Shown here one piece after another: positions 46,025 through 57,922 of a stretch of 64,000 nucleotides of DNA. A model generated the notes under the pieces. The model did not search any database and had not been told where the DNA came from. It saw only the letters and a list, made by a program, of their open reading frames with translations. Origin of the DNA: Porodaedalea pini (taxonomy: Eukaryota; Basidiomycota; Agaricomycetes; Hymenochaetales; Hymenochaetaceae); assembly GCA_002794775.1 (NCBI GenBank), contig NBAY01000044.1, forward strand, positions 62,001-126,000, read 5' to 3'. The position numbers and the translations under genes are program-made. Position 1 is the stretch's first letter; each line of letters opens with the position of its first letter.

Positions 46025-46099
46025 CCGGTACTGAAGTGATCCTCATGATCAGACGTGATTGAAAGTCCGTGGTAGTGTGTGTATTGTATAGTGCATGTA

Positions 46100-48558
46100 C
46101 ATGTTTTGGAGTGTGTGCAGTAGCAACAGCAGATATGACGGAACTCGCTACCGATAAACGCGCATCCAGAAATCAATGGCTCGTAAAATGGACTGGAAGG
46201 CTGCTTTATTGACGCGTAGCAATTTTGTGATTAAATGCGCCGATGTTAGTGGGGGCATGGTACGAAAGCGGACGAGCGAAGAAACTGCATTGCGGCTCAA
46301 GGTTCTATCTCCGCAAGTCCCGCGAGATTTTCCTTCAGGCGCGTCCTGAACAAATCGTTTGGCAGGTCGCGGCGGGCATACCGATGTCTCGGCTTTGGAT
46401 TGCTTGCAAACTCGCCTCCGTCGTCCTCGCCAAGTCGCATCAACAGTCGTATCTTGATCCAGGTTATAACGAGCGTGGCCAAAAGCCCTGTAACGAAACG
46501 TGCACTGGGCTCAGAATAAAAAAACGGGCGTGTATCGACACCCTAATATTCATGTATCCGTAATCCATAAGATACAAGCCAAACCAGTCTCATACCGCTT
46601 CGGCACATGACAACAACCTCGGTGGACAGATCATGTCCATCTTCAATTGCGACGTCCATGTCAGTGACTTTGTCTGGGCCCTAGTTATCCTTTGCTAGTT
46701 AGGCGACGACACCACTTAGCGACACGAACAGTGGGTAAGACGAAAGGAGCGAGGGATCGCGATGCGACCAAGGCGGGTGACAGAATCGGCAAATTAACCC
46801 TTCACATCGTCGTGGATCGGTCACGAACTGTTTTCCGTCGTCAATGATTTCAGTACGATCCCTCCTACGGAATGAGATGAGATGGCTGTATATGCCGAAG
46901 CGCGGGCAGCAGCGGCGCATCGCCATGTTCGCTGACCAACTCGTTTAAATCACGAAGCGAATTGCTGAGCACGACGCGGTGGTAGTTCAGAATCGCTGTA
47001 AAAGCCAAACGAGCACGTTCAGTAACAAGATGTCTGCGACGGTGGTGATGACGCTTTGCGCGCGAGTCAGATGTCCGCTGAAAGCACGATCTGTCAACGC
47101 ACAAGCCCTCACATGGATGAACGACGTATCGATCGCAGTTCGGCCTGAGGGCCTACTAGTTGTAGACGATGTAGCAGAAGAACTACTGCGAAGTCGGATG
47201 AGTCGAACATCAAGGACAAGATTCGAAGAAAACATACAAAGGAACGAGACGTGCCCCACCGACAGCCTGTTCCACCGCCTCCATACTTTTCTGCATCAAA
47301 CCCAGGAGATTCCCCACCGTCCAACACTCTTCCTGCACGATTTCTTTGCTCGAGGTCGACACGGCAGCCATTTAAGCGTACAGCTCCGGTCACGCATCTG
47401 GGAAAGTGTCGAAGGAGCGTCGGCATGTACCACCGTGCACAATTTCGTCGCGACGTGCTAGAGGCAGCCATGAAAGGCGCATACAGCGTAAGTGCGATAT
47501 TTCGATCTGAAATCATTTACAGTCGGTAGCTGGCAAACGAAAAGTAAGATGCAGCGGGCTCACCTTGTTCACGATAAACTCTTCGAGCTCCGAGCCCAAC
47601 GCACTTCAAGTCGCTCAGCTGAAAGCTGCGTGGCAGGCCGTTCTCTTCACATCCACACAGCAGGGCCGACAGTGAGGGCACAGAGCGCATTGATAAGGTG
47701 AGGCAGGAACGAAGCCACGTAGATCTGCAATGCTGAACGACATTCACAACATCTAGTTTTGCCTTTTGGACGGACGTCGGTGGTCCATGACTCCGACTCA
47801 TGAGCGAGGCCGATTTGAATGAATTGCTCCCAATCGGAATTTGCCGCGCTGGTAGACTGGTCAGTCTCTACCTCCACCATCTAACCCTCTCGCTCTGTCC
47901 TTCACTTCTCGCGAAAGCTGCTGAAGACGAACTTCTAAAGAGGTCATATATGTCTTTACAGCACTTTTCGTCCTAAGGATCATCGACCAATGTTTCGTGT
48001 CGAGTACACGCTATTCTCCGACCGTTCCCTCGATCGCTGAAACTTTCCTTTCCTCCTGTACATCATCGTGCATAATAGTAATAATCGCCTCGTGTTCGTA
48101 AAAGCACGGTTTTCTCTGTTCGAATCGAGAGCTTTCTTCGCAGGTCGGCTCCTTCGTGACGCTCAACCTTTGGGGCTAGTTTCCTGTGTACATCTTTCAT
48201 TTTGGCTTGGCTTCTGTGCGTACCATCTTGCAACCGACAAAGTAGCTCTTATTATCCTCCTTTGCTTCCTGGTCAAAGCCGAGTTTTCAATAAATAATAC
48301 TTTAATTACAATACAGCAGCCGCAACATATATGTATGATTTGGGTATGGTTTAAAAAGGAATCCAGAAAACGGCAATAAACGGGTCTAGGAAACGAGACA
48401 GCCACAATTTGCTAATAAATAGTATCAAATCCCAAAAAACAATCGTCATATCGCCCATCCCTTTAATTTCCTTCGAGACCAGTCATCCGCCTGCGTATCA
48501 ATATGAGATGTCTGGATGGGCAGATTGGACGGAACAGAACCTACGATATTTCCCAGAA
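46100..48558. other. Unit B interior with eroded minus-strand gene
   Basis: Same eroded gene as in unit A. Conserved parts on the minus strand include LINALCAL, RRVYRE|DDFRSKYRTYA (intron donor near 47,564) and RLAFTAILNYHRVVLSNSLRDLNELVSEHGD (46,990-46,900). This copy keeps the last segment open where A and C have a stop after FNK. Frames remain broken elsewhere. Confidence 0.4.
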
Positions 48559-50155
48559 CTAAGCGAACTCTATCTCGCTCACCGACCTGGACCTCATCCT
48601 GTAACTTGTTCCTTCATTCAGTCCCTGCTCCCCTGCCTCCTTCAAGTTGATCAGCATCCGACTTCCAAGGACACAGAGGAAAGACGGATTTCCAAGAGCT
48701 TCAAGGACATTTGCCACAAATACATTCGATATTTCTATTTTGAACTGCAGTACGTTGAATATGGAACAGGCAACAGCACTGAACAAGATTGTCAGCTGAC
48801 CGCTAAGGAGGAAACACGCAAACTCACAGAATGAAATAAATCAATTGATCTTCAATAAGGACTTTGACAAGTTTGAATCCTTTGAAGCTAGCCGACATTC
48901 TCCAAAACTCGGCAGCCTTGTAGAGGGCTAAAGCCATGAGTATGAGTCCGTACACCATCGGAATAGTCCTATTTTTTATTGAGCAATGATGCGGCTCATA
49001 CAGCCTTAGATCACTCACCAGTCCACGAGCCCCCATCGCCATGGGAGAAAGTTGTTTGAACCGCAAATTGTGACACCTTTGGCAAGGCCTCCGACGGCAA
49101 CTAAATGTGAACTTAGTTCTGCAGCATGGGCTGAACGCGGGACTTACCGTCTTCATCCACGTCGAGATAAATCAAGATCCCAAACTTGAGAGCCGCCTCC
49201 AATCCAAGCAGTGCTTTGAGGCATATTGATAGCCTTCTGTCTGCAAAGCGATGAATGGCAGCTTTGTTAAGCTCTGCTATACTCACCCTGGGAATAAAGT
49301 GCAAGTACACGAATCATAAGGATGTCTGTATCAATTATAAGTCAATTGAAAAACCATCCTGTTTCGTCACTTACAGTCAATCAAGATGACAGTAATCCAG
49401 TCTAAATTCATTGTCAGAGAAGCACCTTGCACGACCAAGTGTGAGCGACTCACTGGCAATATCCCGAGTCCATTCAGCAAAGTTACCTGAGATATGTCAA
49501 TGATCTCGACTCAGCCTCGAGACTTTGCAACTCACACCTACAAATGCTGTCAATATATATTTTGTAGGAATAAAACTGCGAAACGTACAATGGAAGATCG
49601 GCTCTGTACGAGTACCCTTCGAGGGTGGTTAATAGAGGACATTTCGAAGAGAGAACCACATGATAAATACTGCTCACAAAAGAGTAACGAGACTGCACCC
49701 AGGAGCCCGATATAACGATTCTGATTACGTCTCAGCTACTCAGTCAATGAGCTGCTAGCCAGTGTGTTACGCACAGCAAAATAAACAATATTCACGGTTC
49801 TCCGTGGAATTGTCTTCAAATTATCCGACATAAGCACTGCTGCATAACAGCACGAGGCGGACCCACTGCAATACATACCCAGAAATATTTGACCTGGAAG
49901 AAATAATGCGTCATTCGCTTGCAGAGAAAGATGAGGAGTAACTCGGCTTTACCTCTTTATCCATTGTAATCACTTCGATAGCCGTAAGCTTCGTTGAAAC
50001 ACGCTTGAACATAATTCATTAGACGTACTGGTGTCATAGACCAAAAGAGTGACAACTGCTACTTGAAAATACTGCGCGATAGTTATTCCTGAAACCCAGG
50101 ACAGTACCTCACTAGGATCGATAGGCTCGACATCGGATCGAAGAGAGAGAGCCAT
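48559..50155 (-). CDS. DUF6533 seven-helix membrane protein, unit B copy (apparently intact)
   Basis: Starts MALSLRSDVEPIDPSEV. Exon 1 carries GITIAQYFQVAVVTLLVYDT. Small exons give MITMDKE, VKYFW and RRTVNIVYFA, then NRYIGLLGAVSLLF. Downstream exons give LDWITVILIDYILMIRVLALYSQ, DRRLSICLKALLGLEAALKFG, VAVGGLAKGVTICGSNN, and WTIPMVYGLILMALALYKAAEFW. They continue to LVKVLIEDQLIYFIL, and the last exon holds VLGSRMLINLKEAGEQG and ends SVSEIEFA. I traced these junctions and found GT-AG borders with frame kept; the middle exons around 49,480-49,700 are less certain. An N-terminal helix followed by an acidic-to-aromatic DKEVKYFW loop is the DUF6533 signature. Ligand and role are unknown. Expression would use a promoter unlike that of units A and C. 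Confidence 0.78.
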
Positions 50156-51731
50156 TATGGTAACTAAGATTGCTTTGGTTCGGGATGACCAGAGGTAGAT
50201 TTGAATGCGAATACTTCTTGCTCGGAGGCGCAGACGACTATTATATATACTGCTAGAAGAGGCACAAGCTTCATACACAATTCTGTTTGTGAACGGGTAG
50301 GAGAACAACAGTGAATCGTCTCGATAGAAGATGCTGCACATCTGAGATATCCGCTCACCTCTAGCGCTTCGCATTGTACCCGAGATACGTGCTTAGCAGC
50401 ACTATACTTGTATGGACTCAATCGGATGTTCTGAAGATGGGGCCGTGAGGTCTCGCCTGAGGTCGAAATATTCGTTTCTTAATGTGTGCCATGACCTTTC
50501 CTCGAGCATCATCGGAACTGCCTGCTATATTAGATTAGAGATAGCAACGACAACGGCGACTCGATCCACCAACAAAGAGAGCTTTGTTTCATCATTCATG
50601 AAGCATACGAAGCACTCGCTTATGGCGGACGAGAGCAACGACGATCAACAAGATCATATCGGCAAATTCCGTGTGATTGCACGTGAAGCTGGGCATCCAC
50701 AAAGCGTTTCGCACTAAACGAGTCTCACGCTACATAGAACCCAGATTTGTCGTGTGGGTAGCTTGCGACTGGACGTGGCAGCAGCGTTTTACAAAAGCTA
50801 TCCAGCCAAGGAAATAGCTACGCGTATCGAAATTCAAGCACTGCTTTGGCGCTAGGTTCCATGAGGTTTTGACCTTCACCTCGCTCTCGACAACCACTCC
50901 GCAGAAATTCTCGAGCTGAGCTATGACTGTTTACTATGCCGATTCGAAAGAGTTCTTCCTAAGCGCAATCCGAAAACAACATAAAGGAGCTCGTAAAGGA
51001 GACCGCTTCGAAGACTTGGGTAGACGGACTCGCGTTTACAAGTAGGTCGTCTATAAAGTTGGTTTTTGAGTTATTGGAGATTGTGCTCGGCTTGCCAGAG
51101 GTAAAGCGAGATGGTAGCGTACAAGGCATAAGTGAGTGGATTTAACGCCTCTAAGCAGTGCTAGTTCTGATGCTCACAACAGGCGTCCTAAGTTAGTCTC
51201 GTGAGCTTGTTTCGCTGAACTCGATCGAGCCAGTACTTCAGTCTACGAATATGGAGGCCTCGCGCACGAAACTAGAAGAAGACAACAAGTTTGATTCTCT
51301 CAGTTGGATAACAACCTGGAAAAGTCTTGCATAATAGTAAGGAGTGACTTGTCAGCCCTAGTAGTGGATCCATACGTTGGCGTCGCCATCCGTAGGCTTC
51401 CATCTGCATTCCTGCCGCTGTTTTTCTATTGACCACCCGAAAAGGCAAGCAATATCCTCGCGGGAGTCGTAAGACTTTCTTTGATCAACAAACGCAGGAC
51501 TTATATCGAAACGCATCCTCGCCATTGTCTACCAGATACGGATGTGATGGCGCTTGATCAAGATCAGATATGAGGAAGAGTAAACGTGCCTTGCAAGGAT
51601 CTGCCTGACAATGAAACGGAGTCGGGTCGTTGAGCTGAGCGAGTTGACCATCAAAAGTGCATTGGTGCCCGGCACATACGGAGTGGATGGACATGAAAGC
51701 TGATATCCCTCAAGCCTAATCGGAATCAAAT
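50156..51731. other. Spacer between units B and C with a decayed plus-strand frame
   Basis: An ATG-started plus frame at 50,412-50,717 (ending AREAGHPQSVSH) is followed by the fragment LRLDVAAAFYKSYPAKEIATR at about 50,770, with stops soon after. These look like pieces of an eroded gene of unknown family. No RNA gene or repeat seen. Confidence 0.35.
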
Positions 51732-51999
51732 AGATTCTCCCTTTCACAAAACAATCAAATGATTCAGACACGTTTCGGGTAAGCGACACAAAGGCGACTC
51801 AGCTGAGTCAGGTTCACGCGATCATCATGCCATGCACCGCGCCCGTAGGAAGTGGCTTCTTGCACAGGATGTCGGATCTTTGGCGAAAGTTCTTCGTCAA
51901 CTTGAAAGAGCGATATTCGTCACACAAAGGTGAGGAAAGTCGTCGAGTCGGTCCGGTCCGATTAGGAGATGCGAACAGGAAAAGAAAGGCATCGCCTGG

Positions 52000-52223
52000 T
52001 GTAAAACAATGAACTCAGTCTTTCGTGGTTTAAGACTCATTTATTAAACTACCTGTAAAACAATGAACTACATGACAATATTAGGTTGCTAGTTAAGGTA
52101 TTGAAAGTTAAGAGAGACGCTCACCTCAGTCTTTCGTGGTTTAAGACTGAGGTGGCAAGAAGGCGAACGTTCAGATTATATGTGTACTACCAAATCGGGC
52201 GATGTCGATCACTACTCCTAACA
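52000..52223 (-). repeat. Copia 3' LTR
   Basis: 224 bases, with two internal copies of TCAGTCTTTCGTGGTTTAAG. Adjoins a purine tract inside the element. Confidence 0.93.
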
Positions 52224-52291
52224 CTCCCCCTCATTGCACGGTTTGGAGTGAGAATGAGAATAAATGAGAGTCAAGTGAAAAGTTTGGGAGA

Positions 52292-53509
52292 TTAAAGCAT
52301 TCCAAGAAGACGAACACAATGTTCATGCGGTTCTGGGTCTAGTGGTTTTGTGAGAATGTCCGCAGAGTTTTCGACACCGGGAATATGAAACAAAGAGATA
52401 TGGTGGTTAGCCACCTCATCACAAATGTGATGCACTTGGATGTCTATATGTTTGGTTTTAGAAAGGTAGACAGGATCCTTCGTGAGTTCTATAGCCGGCA
52501 AGTTATCTACATGGATAATGGTTGGATCATCGCCAAATGGACGGCCGATTTCTTGGTAGAAATGATGCAGCCATATTGCTTCTGTAGCGCAGGTAGAAAT
52601 GGCAATGTATTCTGCTTCAGCGGTCAACTTAGTGACTACTGTTTGTTTCTTGGTGCGCCAGTCGATTGGTCTGCCATTGAGCATAAAGACATAGCCAGTG
52701 ATTGATTTTTGGTCTGATCTATTGCCAGCATAGTCTGAGTCCGAGTAACCGATGGGATGACTGTCTCCTCCTGAGTGGAACACAATGCCTAAGTCTTGGG
52801 TGCCTTTGAGGTAGCGCAATACACGTTTAGCTGCTTCCCAATGTATCTCTTTTGGGTTTTGCGTGAATTGGGCTAGAAAATTGACGGCAAAGGCAATGTC
52901 AATGCGCAGTACAGAACCTAGCCACAGGAGTTTGCCAATGAGCTGGCCATAAGGCCACGGAGAGGTCGCTGGGGGTTCAGATCTATCATCATCAAAGAGG
53001 GATAGCGCATTTTTGTTCATCGGAGTTCTGCACACGTTTGTGTTTACCATCCCATAGTGAGCTAGCACACGATCAATCTTTTGAGCCCCAGATAGTTTGA
53101 CGTAACCTTCTTCTTCATTATAGAATACCATCAGGCCAAGCAGATTCGCTCACTTGGTGGTATCCTTCTCCTTGAACTTGAAATGTTCAGCAAGTTGCCT
53201 TTTAAAGCAAAGTGCTTCTGTTGTGCCACCAGAGTTCTTAGAACTACATGACCCTGTACAGTTGTCGACATGAGTCCCAAGGATAGTTTCACCTTCTGTG
53301 TCAGAGTGAACATAAACTGAGGGAGCTGAGACGCAATGTTTGAAACCCATGGAAAGTAATTTTTGTGAAAAGTGTTCGGACCAAGCTCTAGCACCTTGCC
53401 GAAGGCCATATAGGGCTTTCTTGAGACTGCATACAGGGTCGTTCATTGAATTGACCATAAAACCAGTTCCGTGAGCTTCGTCACTTTGTAGAGCATCGCC
53501 TTTTCCCAT
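52292..53509 (-). pseudogene. Copia reverse transcriptase (partial) and RNase H
   Basis: Reverse transcriptase begins only at DPVCSLKKALYGLRQGARAW; the fingers and first palm motifs that normally precede it are missing. The catalytic region reads GTHVDNCTG where the family has VDD, so the second aspartate is Asn. A stop and frame change follow near 53,150. The rest is well kept: YVKLSGAQKIDRVLAHYGM, RPIDWRTKKQTVVTKLTAEAEY and KHIDIQVHHICDEV of RNase H, then the terminal DILTKPLDPEPHEHCVRLLG and stop. Confidence 0.9.
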
Positions 53510-56334
53510 TGATCTGCTTGTTCGGAGCGGAAAGCGTCAGCAGCAGATTGAGGAATGTAGATCGGGGCACTGGCTAAGAGAACCTTTTGAGATAAATCTC
53601 GCTTAGATTGAATTTGACGAAGGCAATCCAAGCGACATGGAAGCAGAGGGGTGTCAGTTACCAAGGAGTCAGGCAATGGGAGCTTCAGCTCCATGCCTGA
53701 CATGTTTCCGGATTTAGAAAGTAGGAAATTACCAAGCTCATCAAACACGACGTCTCGAGACCAAATGACATGGCATGTATTCAGGTCAATCAACTTGTAA
53801 GCAGCATCTTCATGATATCCAACAAGTAGATACTTAATAGCCTTTGCATCTAGCTTGTGGCACATATCAGGAGGAATACGTGTATAGGCAGGAGACCCAA
53901 AGATGTGGACATGGGTGAGATCAGGTTTACATTTAAGGAGGACCTGATATGGGGTTTCATGAGGGATTGAGGACACTGCAGTCTAATCATGGATGTAGGC
54001 GAAAGTCTGGTACACCTCTGCCTAATAGATTCTTGGTAATTGACTGAATTCGAGCATCGACTGAACGGCATCCGATCCTGTGCGATTGAGTCACTCAATA
54101 CGGCCGTTCATTTCGTGCCTGTATGCAACTGTCAAGTGATGACAGATCCTGAGAGACTGATTGAAGGCATTCATTTCGTTATTGATGAATTCAGTCCCAT
54201 TATCAGTATGGAGAGCTTTGACAGATAGGGAGAACTGGTTTTGGAACTCAGCACAAAGGTTCATCCAATGCCCGAGAATGGTCTTTGCTTCCTTATTGAC
54301 AACTGCAAACACCCAGACAAAGTTGGAGAATTCATCAATGAACTTAAGTGAGAGTTCAGCTCCCGAAAAAGACTTATGACCCATGTATTCCATATCTGCG
54401 TGTATCACTTTGCCAGGTTGATGGGCCCTCATGTCCTGCGATTCCGCATGCGTGGCTGTCATCTTTCCGACTTCACAGGCTTTGCATTTGCCTTTGAGAG
54501 AGTTTGACATGAGTTCAATTCCATCTACTGTCGAATCTCGGTTTATTTCCTTGACGTGATTGAAGTTCAAGTGTGCAAGGCACTGGTGCCAAACCTGCAA
54601 TGGTTGACAGACATCTGCTCAACTTGAGACAAGATTCACGGCTTCTTGACAAACAGTACTGACAGACACCCACATGGACCACTGGTTCTGGACAGTCAAT
54701 CCTTTGGTGAAAGTAACACCATCCTTTGAAAGGTAACATTTCCCCTTTGTCGACCTAAACTCGATCCCACGCTGATCAAGTTTAGCTAGTGATAGAAGAT
54801 TATGGGCAAGGAGGGGAACGTGAAGGACCCCTTCAATATTCACTAGGACCGACTTTTGTCCAACCCAGAAGCGCACCAATATGGTTCCTTGACCTACAGC
54901 TTGAACAGTGAGTCCTTTCCTAGCCATTCAAATATTGATCGGCTGCATAGGAGTATATTTTACAAAGTTGGCGCAAGCACTCGTCAAGTGGGAGGATGAC
55001 CCAGAGTCCAGTAACCAAGAGCCCGAGTTGAGCGAAGATTCCGCAGTCATCAGAGCGAATTCTGGGGAGATAGTGGCCAGTAGAGCCAACTCGACATCCG
55101 GAGTCATTGAGCTTTCATGCTTGTCCAGTTCGTTAAGCTGTGCAGTAAGATTTGCTCGTTCCTTTTCTACCATGTGTGGAGGAATCTTGTAGTTCAAAGG
55201 CTGACGATGGGCGGCTCCTCCCCCTGGAGCGAAGCAATATGGAGCAGTATGCCTAGTCCGACCACAGTTCATGCAAGTGAGTTTTGTTCTTCCAGAATTT
55301 GTATTGACTCGCTTCGGCTGATTTTGTGTCTGTAGGGCAGCTTCTGATGTTGTGTTATCACCAAATCCTTGCGTCTCTTGGAGCTCCAGTGTGGAGATAA
55401 ACTGTTCCAGGTCAACAATGATATTCGCTAGTGGAATCGATCGTTTCCACTTGGGGTGTTGGGCCAAGGATCTGACAAGGATTGCATGCCATTCTGAGTC
55501 GCTAAGAACGCCACCATACTCGATGTATTCACTCCAGAGCCTTCTGAGCTCGTCTATGTGAGTTCTCATTGACTCTCCGACTTGAATCTTCTTTGACCTT
55601 AGCTGTTCGCTGGCATCAGCAGATGCCTGGACAGACTGTCTCCCAAAATGCTCGTTTAATGTCTTCCACAGCTCAGCTGACGTTTTGCACCTCATATTGA
55701 GTTGGTGAAATAAGGTAAAATCCATATTCATCATCAATTGGGATGTTGTCAACTGATCGATCTTGTGCCACCAACAATACTCGTTGATTCCATGGGACGG
55801 GTCTGGACATGCCTCTAATCCCATCACATGAGCATACCAGTCATGGCTTCTTAGGATGATTTCTTGGACACTTCACCACGCAAAGAAGTTTGAACTGGAC
55901 GGTTTAAGTATTTGGTCTTTCATGAACTTCTCAATTTTGTACTCCTCTGACTTCGGTTGATAACTTGTAGATGACGTGACTGTTTGCGAGGTTTTAGGAA
56001 GCGGGAACGGTATGTTCGGTGTTGAAGATTGACTAGGGGTTCTAAATGGGTTTCGAGAGTGAGATGGAGTGGTAGCACCGCTAGACATTGAAGGTGAAAA
56101 GTAATCGCTTCCATGCATATATGGTTCTGCACCAGAGTAGGAAGACATTTTGACAGTGTGTGAAAGTAAAGGGGTCAAGGTCCCGTTGAATAATGAGTTT
56201 AATTCACTGGGAACAAAGTGTGACGATGTTGTGCCACTCGAATCAGTCATTGTTTGGTCGTGAACGTTCTCCCTCGAGTTCAACAACCATGGATCCAAAT
56301 CGAAATCCGGTAGTGCTTCGTGATTTCTATGCAA
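53510..56334 (-). pseudogene. Copia Gag, protease and integrase
   Basis: Gag starts MHRNHEALPDFDL. It includes a Ser/Thr/Pro-rich N terminus, a helical capsid part (MRCKTSAELWKTLNEHFG) and a zinc knuckle CMNCGRTRHTAPYC. The protease is SWLLDSGSSSHLT. The pre-integrase zinc site is WHQCLAHLNF, followed by CKACEVGKM. The integrase core has HADMEYMG, LHTDNGTEF and NGRIE, where a TGA follows in place of the usual Arg before LNRT. In-frame stops also fall after FAW, PINI, NLVSS, RIY and YIHD. The pol frame then runs to EQADQWEKAMLYKVTKLTEL and joins reverse transcriptase at a deletion. Confidence 0.9.
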
Positions 56335-56419
56335 CTCTCCTCGAGTTCATACCATATAATCAGTATTTAACAAAAAGATGTAACGCAGTGGTCAAAGTGA
56401 GCGGGCAAGGCTCATAACC

Positions 56420-56639
56420 TGTAAAACAATGAACTCAGTCTTTCGTTTTAAGATCATTTATTAAACTACTGTAAAACAATGAACTACATGACAATATTAG
56501 GTTGCTAGTTAAGGTATTGAAAGTTAAGAGAGACACTCACCTCAGTCTTTCGTGGTTTAAGACTGAGGTGGCAAGAAGGCGAACGTTCAGATTATATGTG
56601 TACTACCAAATCGGGTGATGTCGATCACTACTCCTAACA
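56420..56639 (-). repeat. Copia 5' LTR
   Basis: 220 bases. Differs from the left copy by a few substitutions and short deletions, such as TTTCGTTTTAAGATC for TTTCGTGGTTTAAGACTC. Confidence 0.93.
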
Positions 56640-57025
56640 CCTGGAATGCCCGCAGTACCAGACTCTAGTTGCTTTGTGCAAGTACGTCGACAAAGGGACC
56701 GCCGACGAGGCTTTAGTTCTTATGAAAATTGATGCCTGAAAAGCTGGTGAACCAAGGCAACTTGTTGGCATAGGATGGACAACTAAAAGATTCAAGCTCG
56801 GTCTCGAGACAAAGAACATTGACGCGTAGGGCAACATGCGAAAGTCCTTTGTACGGTGACCGGGACGAGGACCGCGTCTTCCACAAAAGAACTTGCGAGC
56901 CTCGTGTTCTGAAATTCCCTGTTTTGGTACTGCTTCGCCTCTTTCGCGTCCCAAAACACTCTACAAAGGACGCGTTCGCATCCCACATGTCCCACTCTCC
57001 TCCTCTACCACTCTCCTTTTTGTGC

Positions 57026-57035
57026 GCATATAAAG
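57026..57035 (+). promoter_or_regulatory. TATA box of the Ser/Pro-rich gene, unit C
   Basis: GCATATAAAG about 97 bases before the ATG, with the same CT-rich downstream leader as unit A. Confidence 0.6.
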
Positions 57036-57131
57036 ACAAAGGAAATGGCTGCGTTGTCCTGCCCCTCACCTTTACCCGCTCACGGTTTCTCACCTGGCTA
57101 GCTCACCTTTCTGTAATCTGCCATCGCCGCC

Positions 57132-57922
57132 ATGCATTTTCCCAACTCCTCGTCTTCCCCTGATGTGTACGGCACGTTCAGCTCTGCAGAGCAGGCTGAG
57201 TACGACCTGATGCGCGACACTCGGCTCGATACGGTCTTCGATTCCGTTGGCTCGCTCGGGTTCGGTGGCTTTGGCGTGCATCCGCCCATGGAGAAATTTG
57301 AGCTGGACGGTGCATTGGGATGCGGTGGACGAGAACAGCAGAATGATCTGTATGTCACGTTTAGATTTTAGGCCTTTCTTCGCCTTGCGTTCTGATTATT
57401 CATATGGCCAGCTTTCCGACCCCGTTCTTTGACTCACCATTCAGCGCGTCAAGTCCGTAGTCGCTGTCCCAGTTCCAAACTCCGTCTACGGTCTCCCCGC
57501 GGGGTATCCAGCTTAGCATTCCGGAATCACGAGATTACTCGCCCATGTCCTACCTCTCGCCGTTCTCCGCCTTTGACTTTTCGTCTCCGTTTTCGTGCCC
57601 GAGCGCACCCACTCCAGTCACTCCTGACAAAAGCGAGGGTTCTCCCAACGACAGCTGCAGAAACGCTCTCGGACTCTTCGGGAATCCCCATCCATTCGAC
57701 ACCGCTGCGCAGTCTCCATCATTGTCTACCATGTTTTCCGACTTCTCGATGTCAGCCGGAGTTGAAGAACAGTTTGCTCCTACCCCGCGTTTAGCACTCG
57801 ACGAGTACTCCTTCTCCCCGATCGTCGACAGCACAGCGCAGCTCTTCCTCGGAACCGGTCTTCCGTCGCCCCTCGAGGACTACGTCGATCTCAACCAGGC
57901 CAGCCTACCTACACTACCATAG
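57132..57922 (+). pseudogene. Ser/Pro-rich protein gene, unit C copy (one in-frame stop)
   Basis: Two exons, 57132-57349 and 57412-57922, with a 62-base GT-AG intron. The product starts MHFPNSSSSPDVYGTF and would be about 242 residues, rich in Ser, Pro, Phe and acidic residues (FFDSPFSASSP, MSYLSPFSAFDFSSPF, SLSTMFSDFSMSAG), ending LEDYVDLNQASLPTLP. It looks like a disordered activation-domain-like protein. I see no zinc finger, bHLH, homeobox or transmembrane segment. A single TAG interrupts exon 2 at 57458-57460, where unit A has TCG. Everything else is open, so this copy is either newly inactivated or misread at one base. TATA box and leader are intact. After the stop, a Pro/Arg-rich frame ending VVACIV (to 58,237) is conserved with unit A and may once have been a further exon. 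Confidence 0.55.

Larger units (their letters stand above)
46025..50200. repeat. Tandem unit B (lacks the Ser/Pro gene)
   Basis: Starts in the segment corresponding to the extreme 3' end of the Ser/Pro gene (LMIRRD, then a stop). Everything upstream of that in units A and C is missing. The remainder follows the same order: eroded gene, then DUF6533 gene. Similarity to A and C ends about 45 bases upstream of the DUF6533 ATG, so its promoter differs. Confidence 0.78.
52000..56639 (-). mobile_element. Ty1/copia retrotransposon with CCTGG target duplication
   Basis: LTRs of 224 and 220 bases (52000-52223 and 56420-56639), starting TGTAAAACAATG and ending CTCCTAACA. CCTGG flanks both sides (51995-51999 and 56640-56644), a clean five-base target duplication. 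The element strand is minus. After the 5' LTR (right) comes GGTTATGAGCC, a primer-binding-like sequence. Before the 3' LTR (left) is the purine tract ATGAGGGGGAG. Order on the minus strand: Gag, protease, integrase, reverse transcriptase, RNase H, as in copia. Stops and a deletion in reverse transcriptase make it defective, although the target duplication is intact. Confidence 0.95.

Noticed and set aside
46500..46530. tRNA or other RNA genes
   Set aside because: I looked for GGTTCGA-type T-loops through the window. Hits such as 30,662, 43,512 and 60,742 have no matching acceptor or anticodon stems, so none is called.
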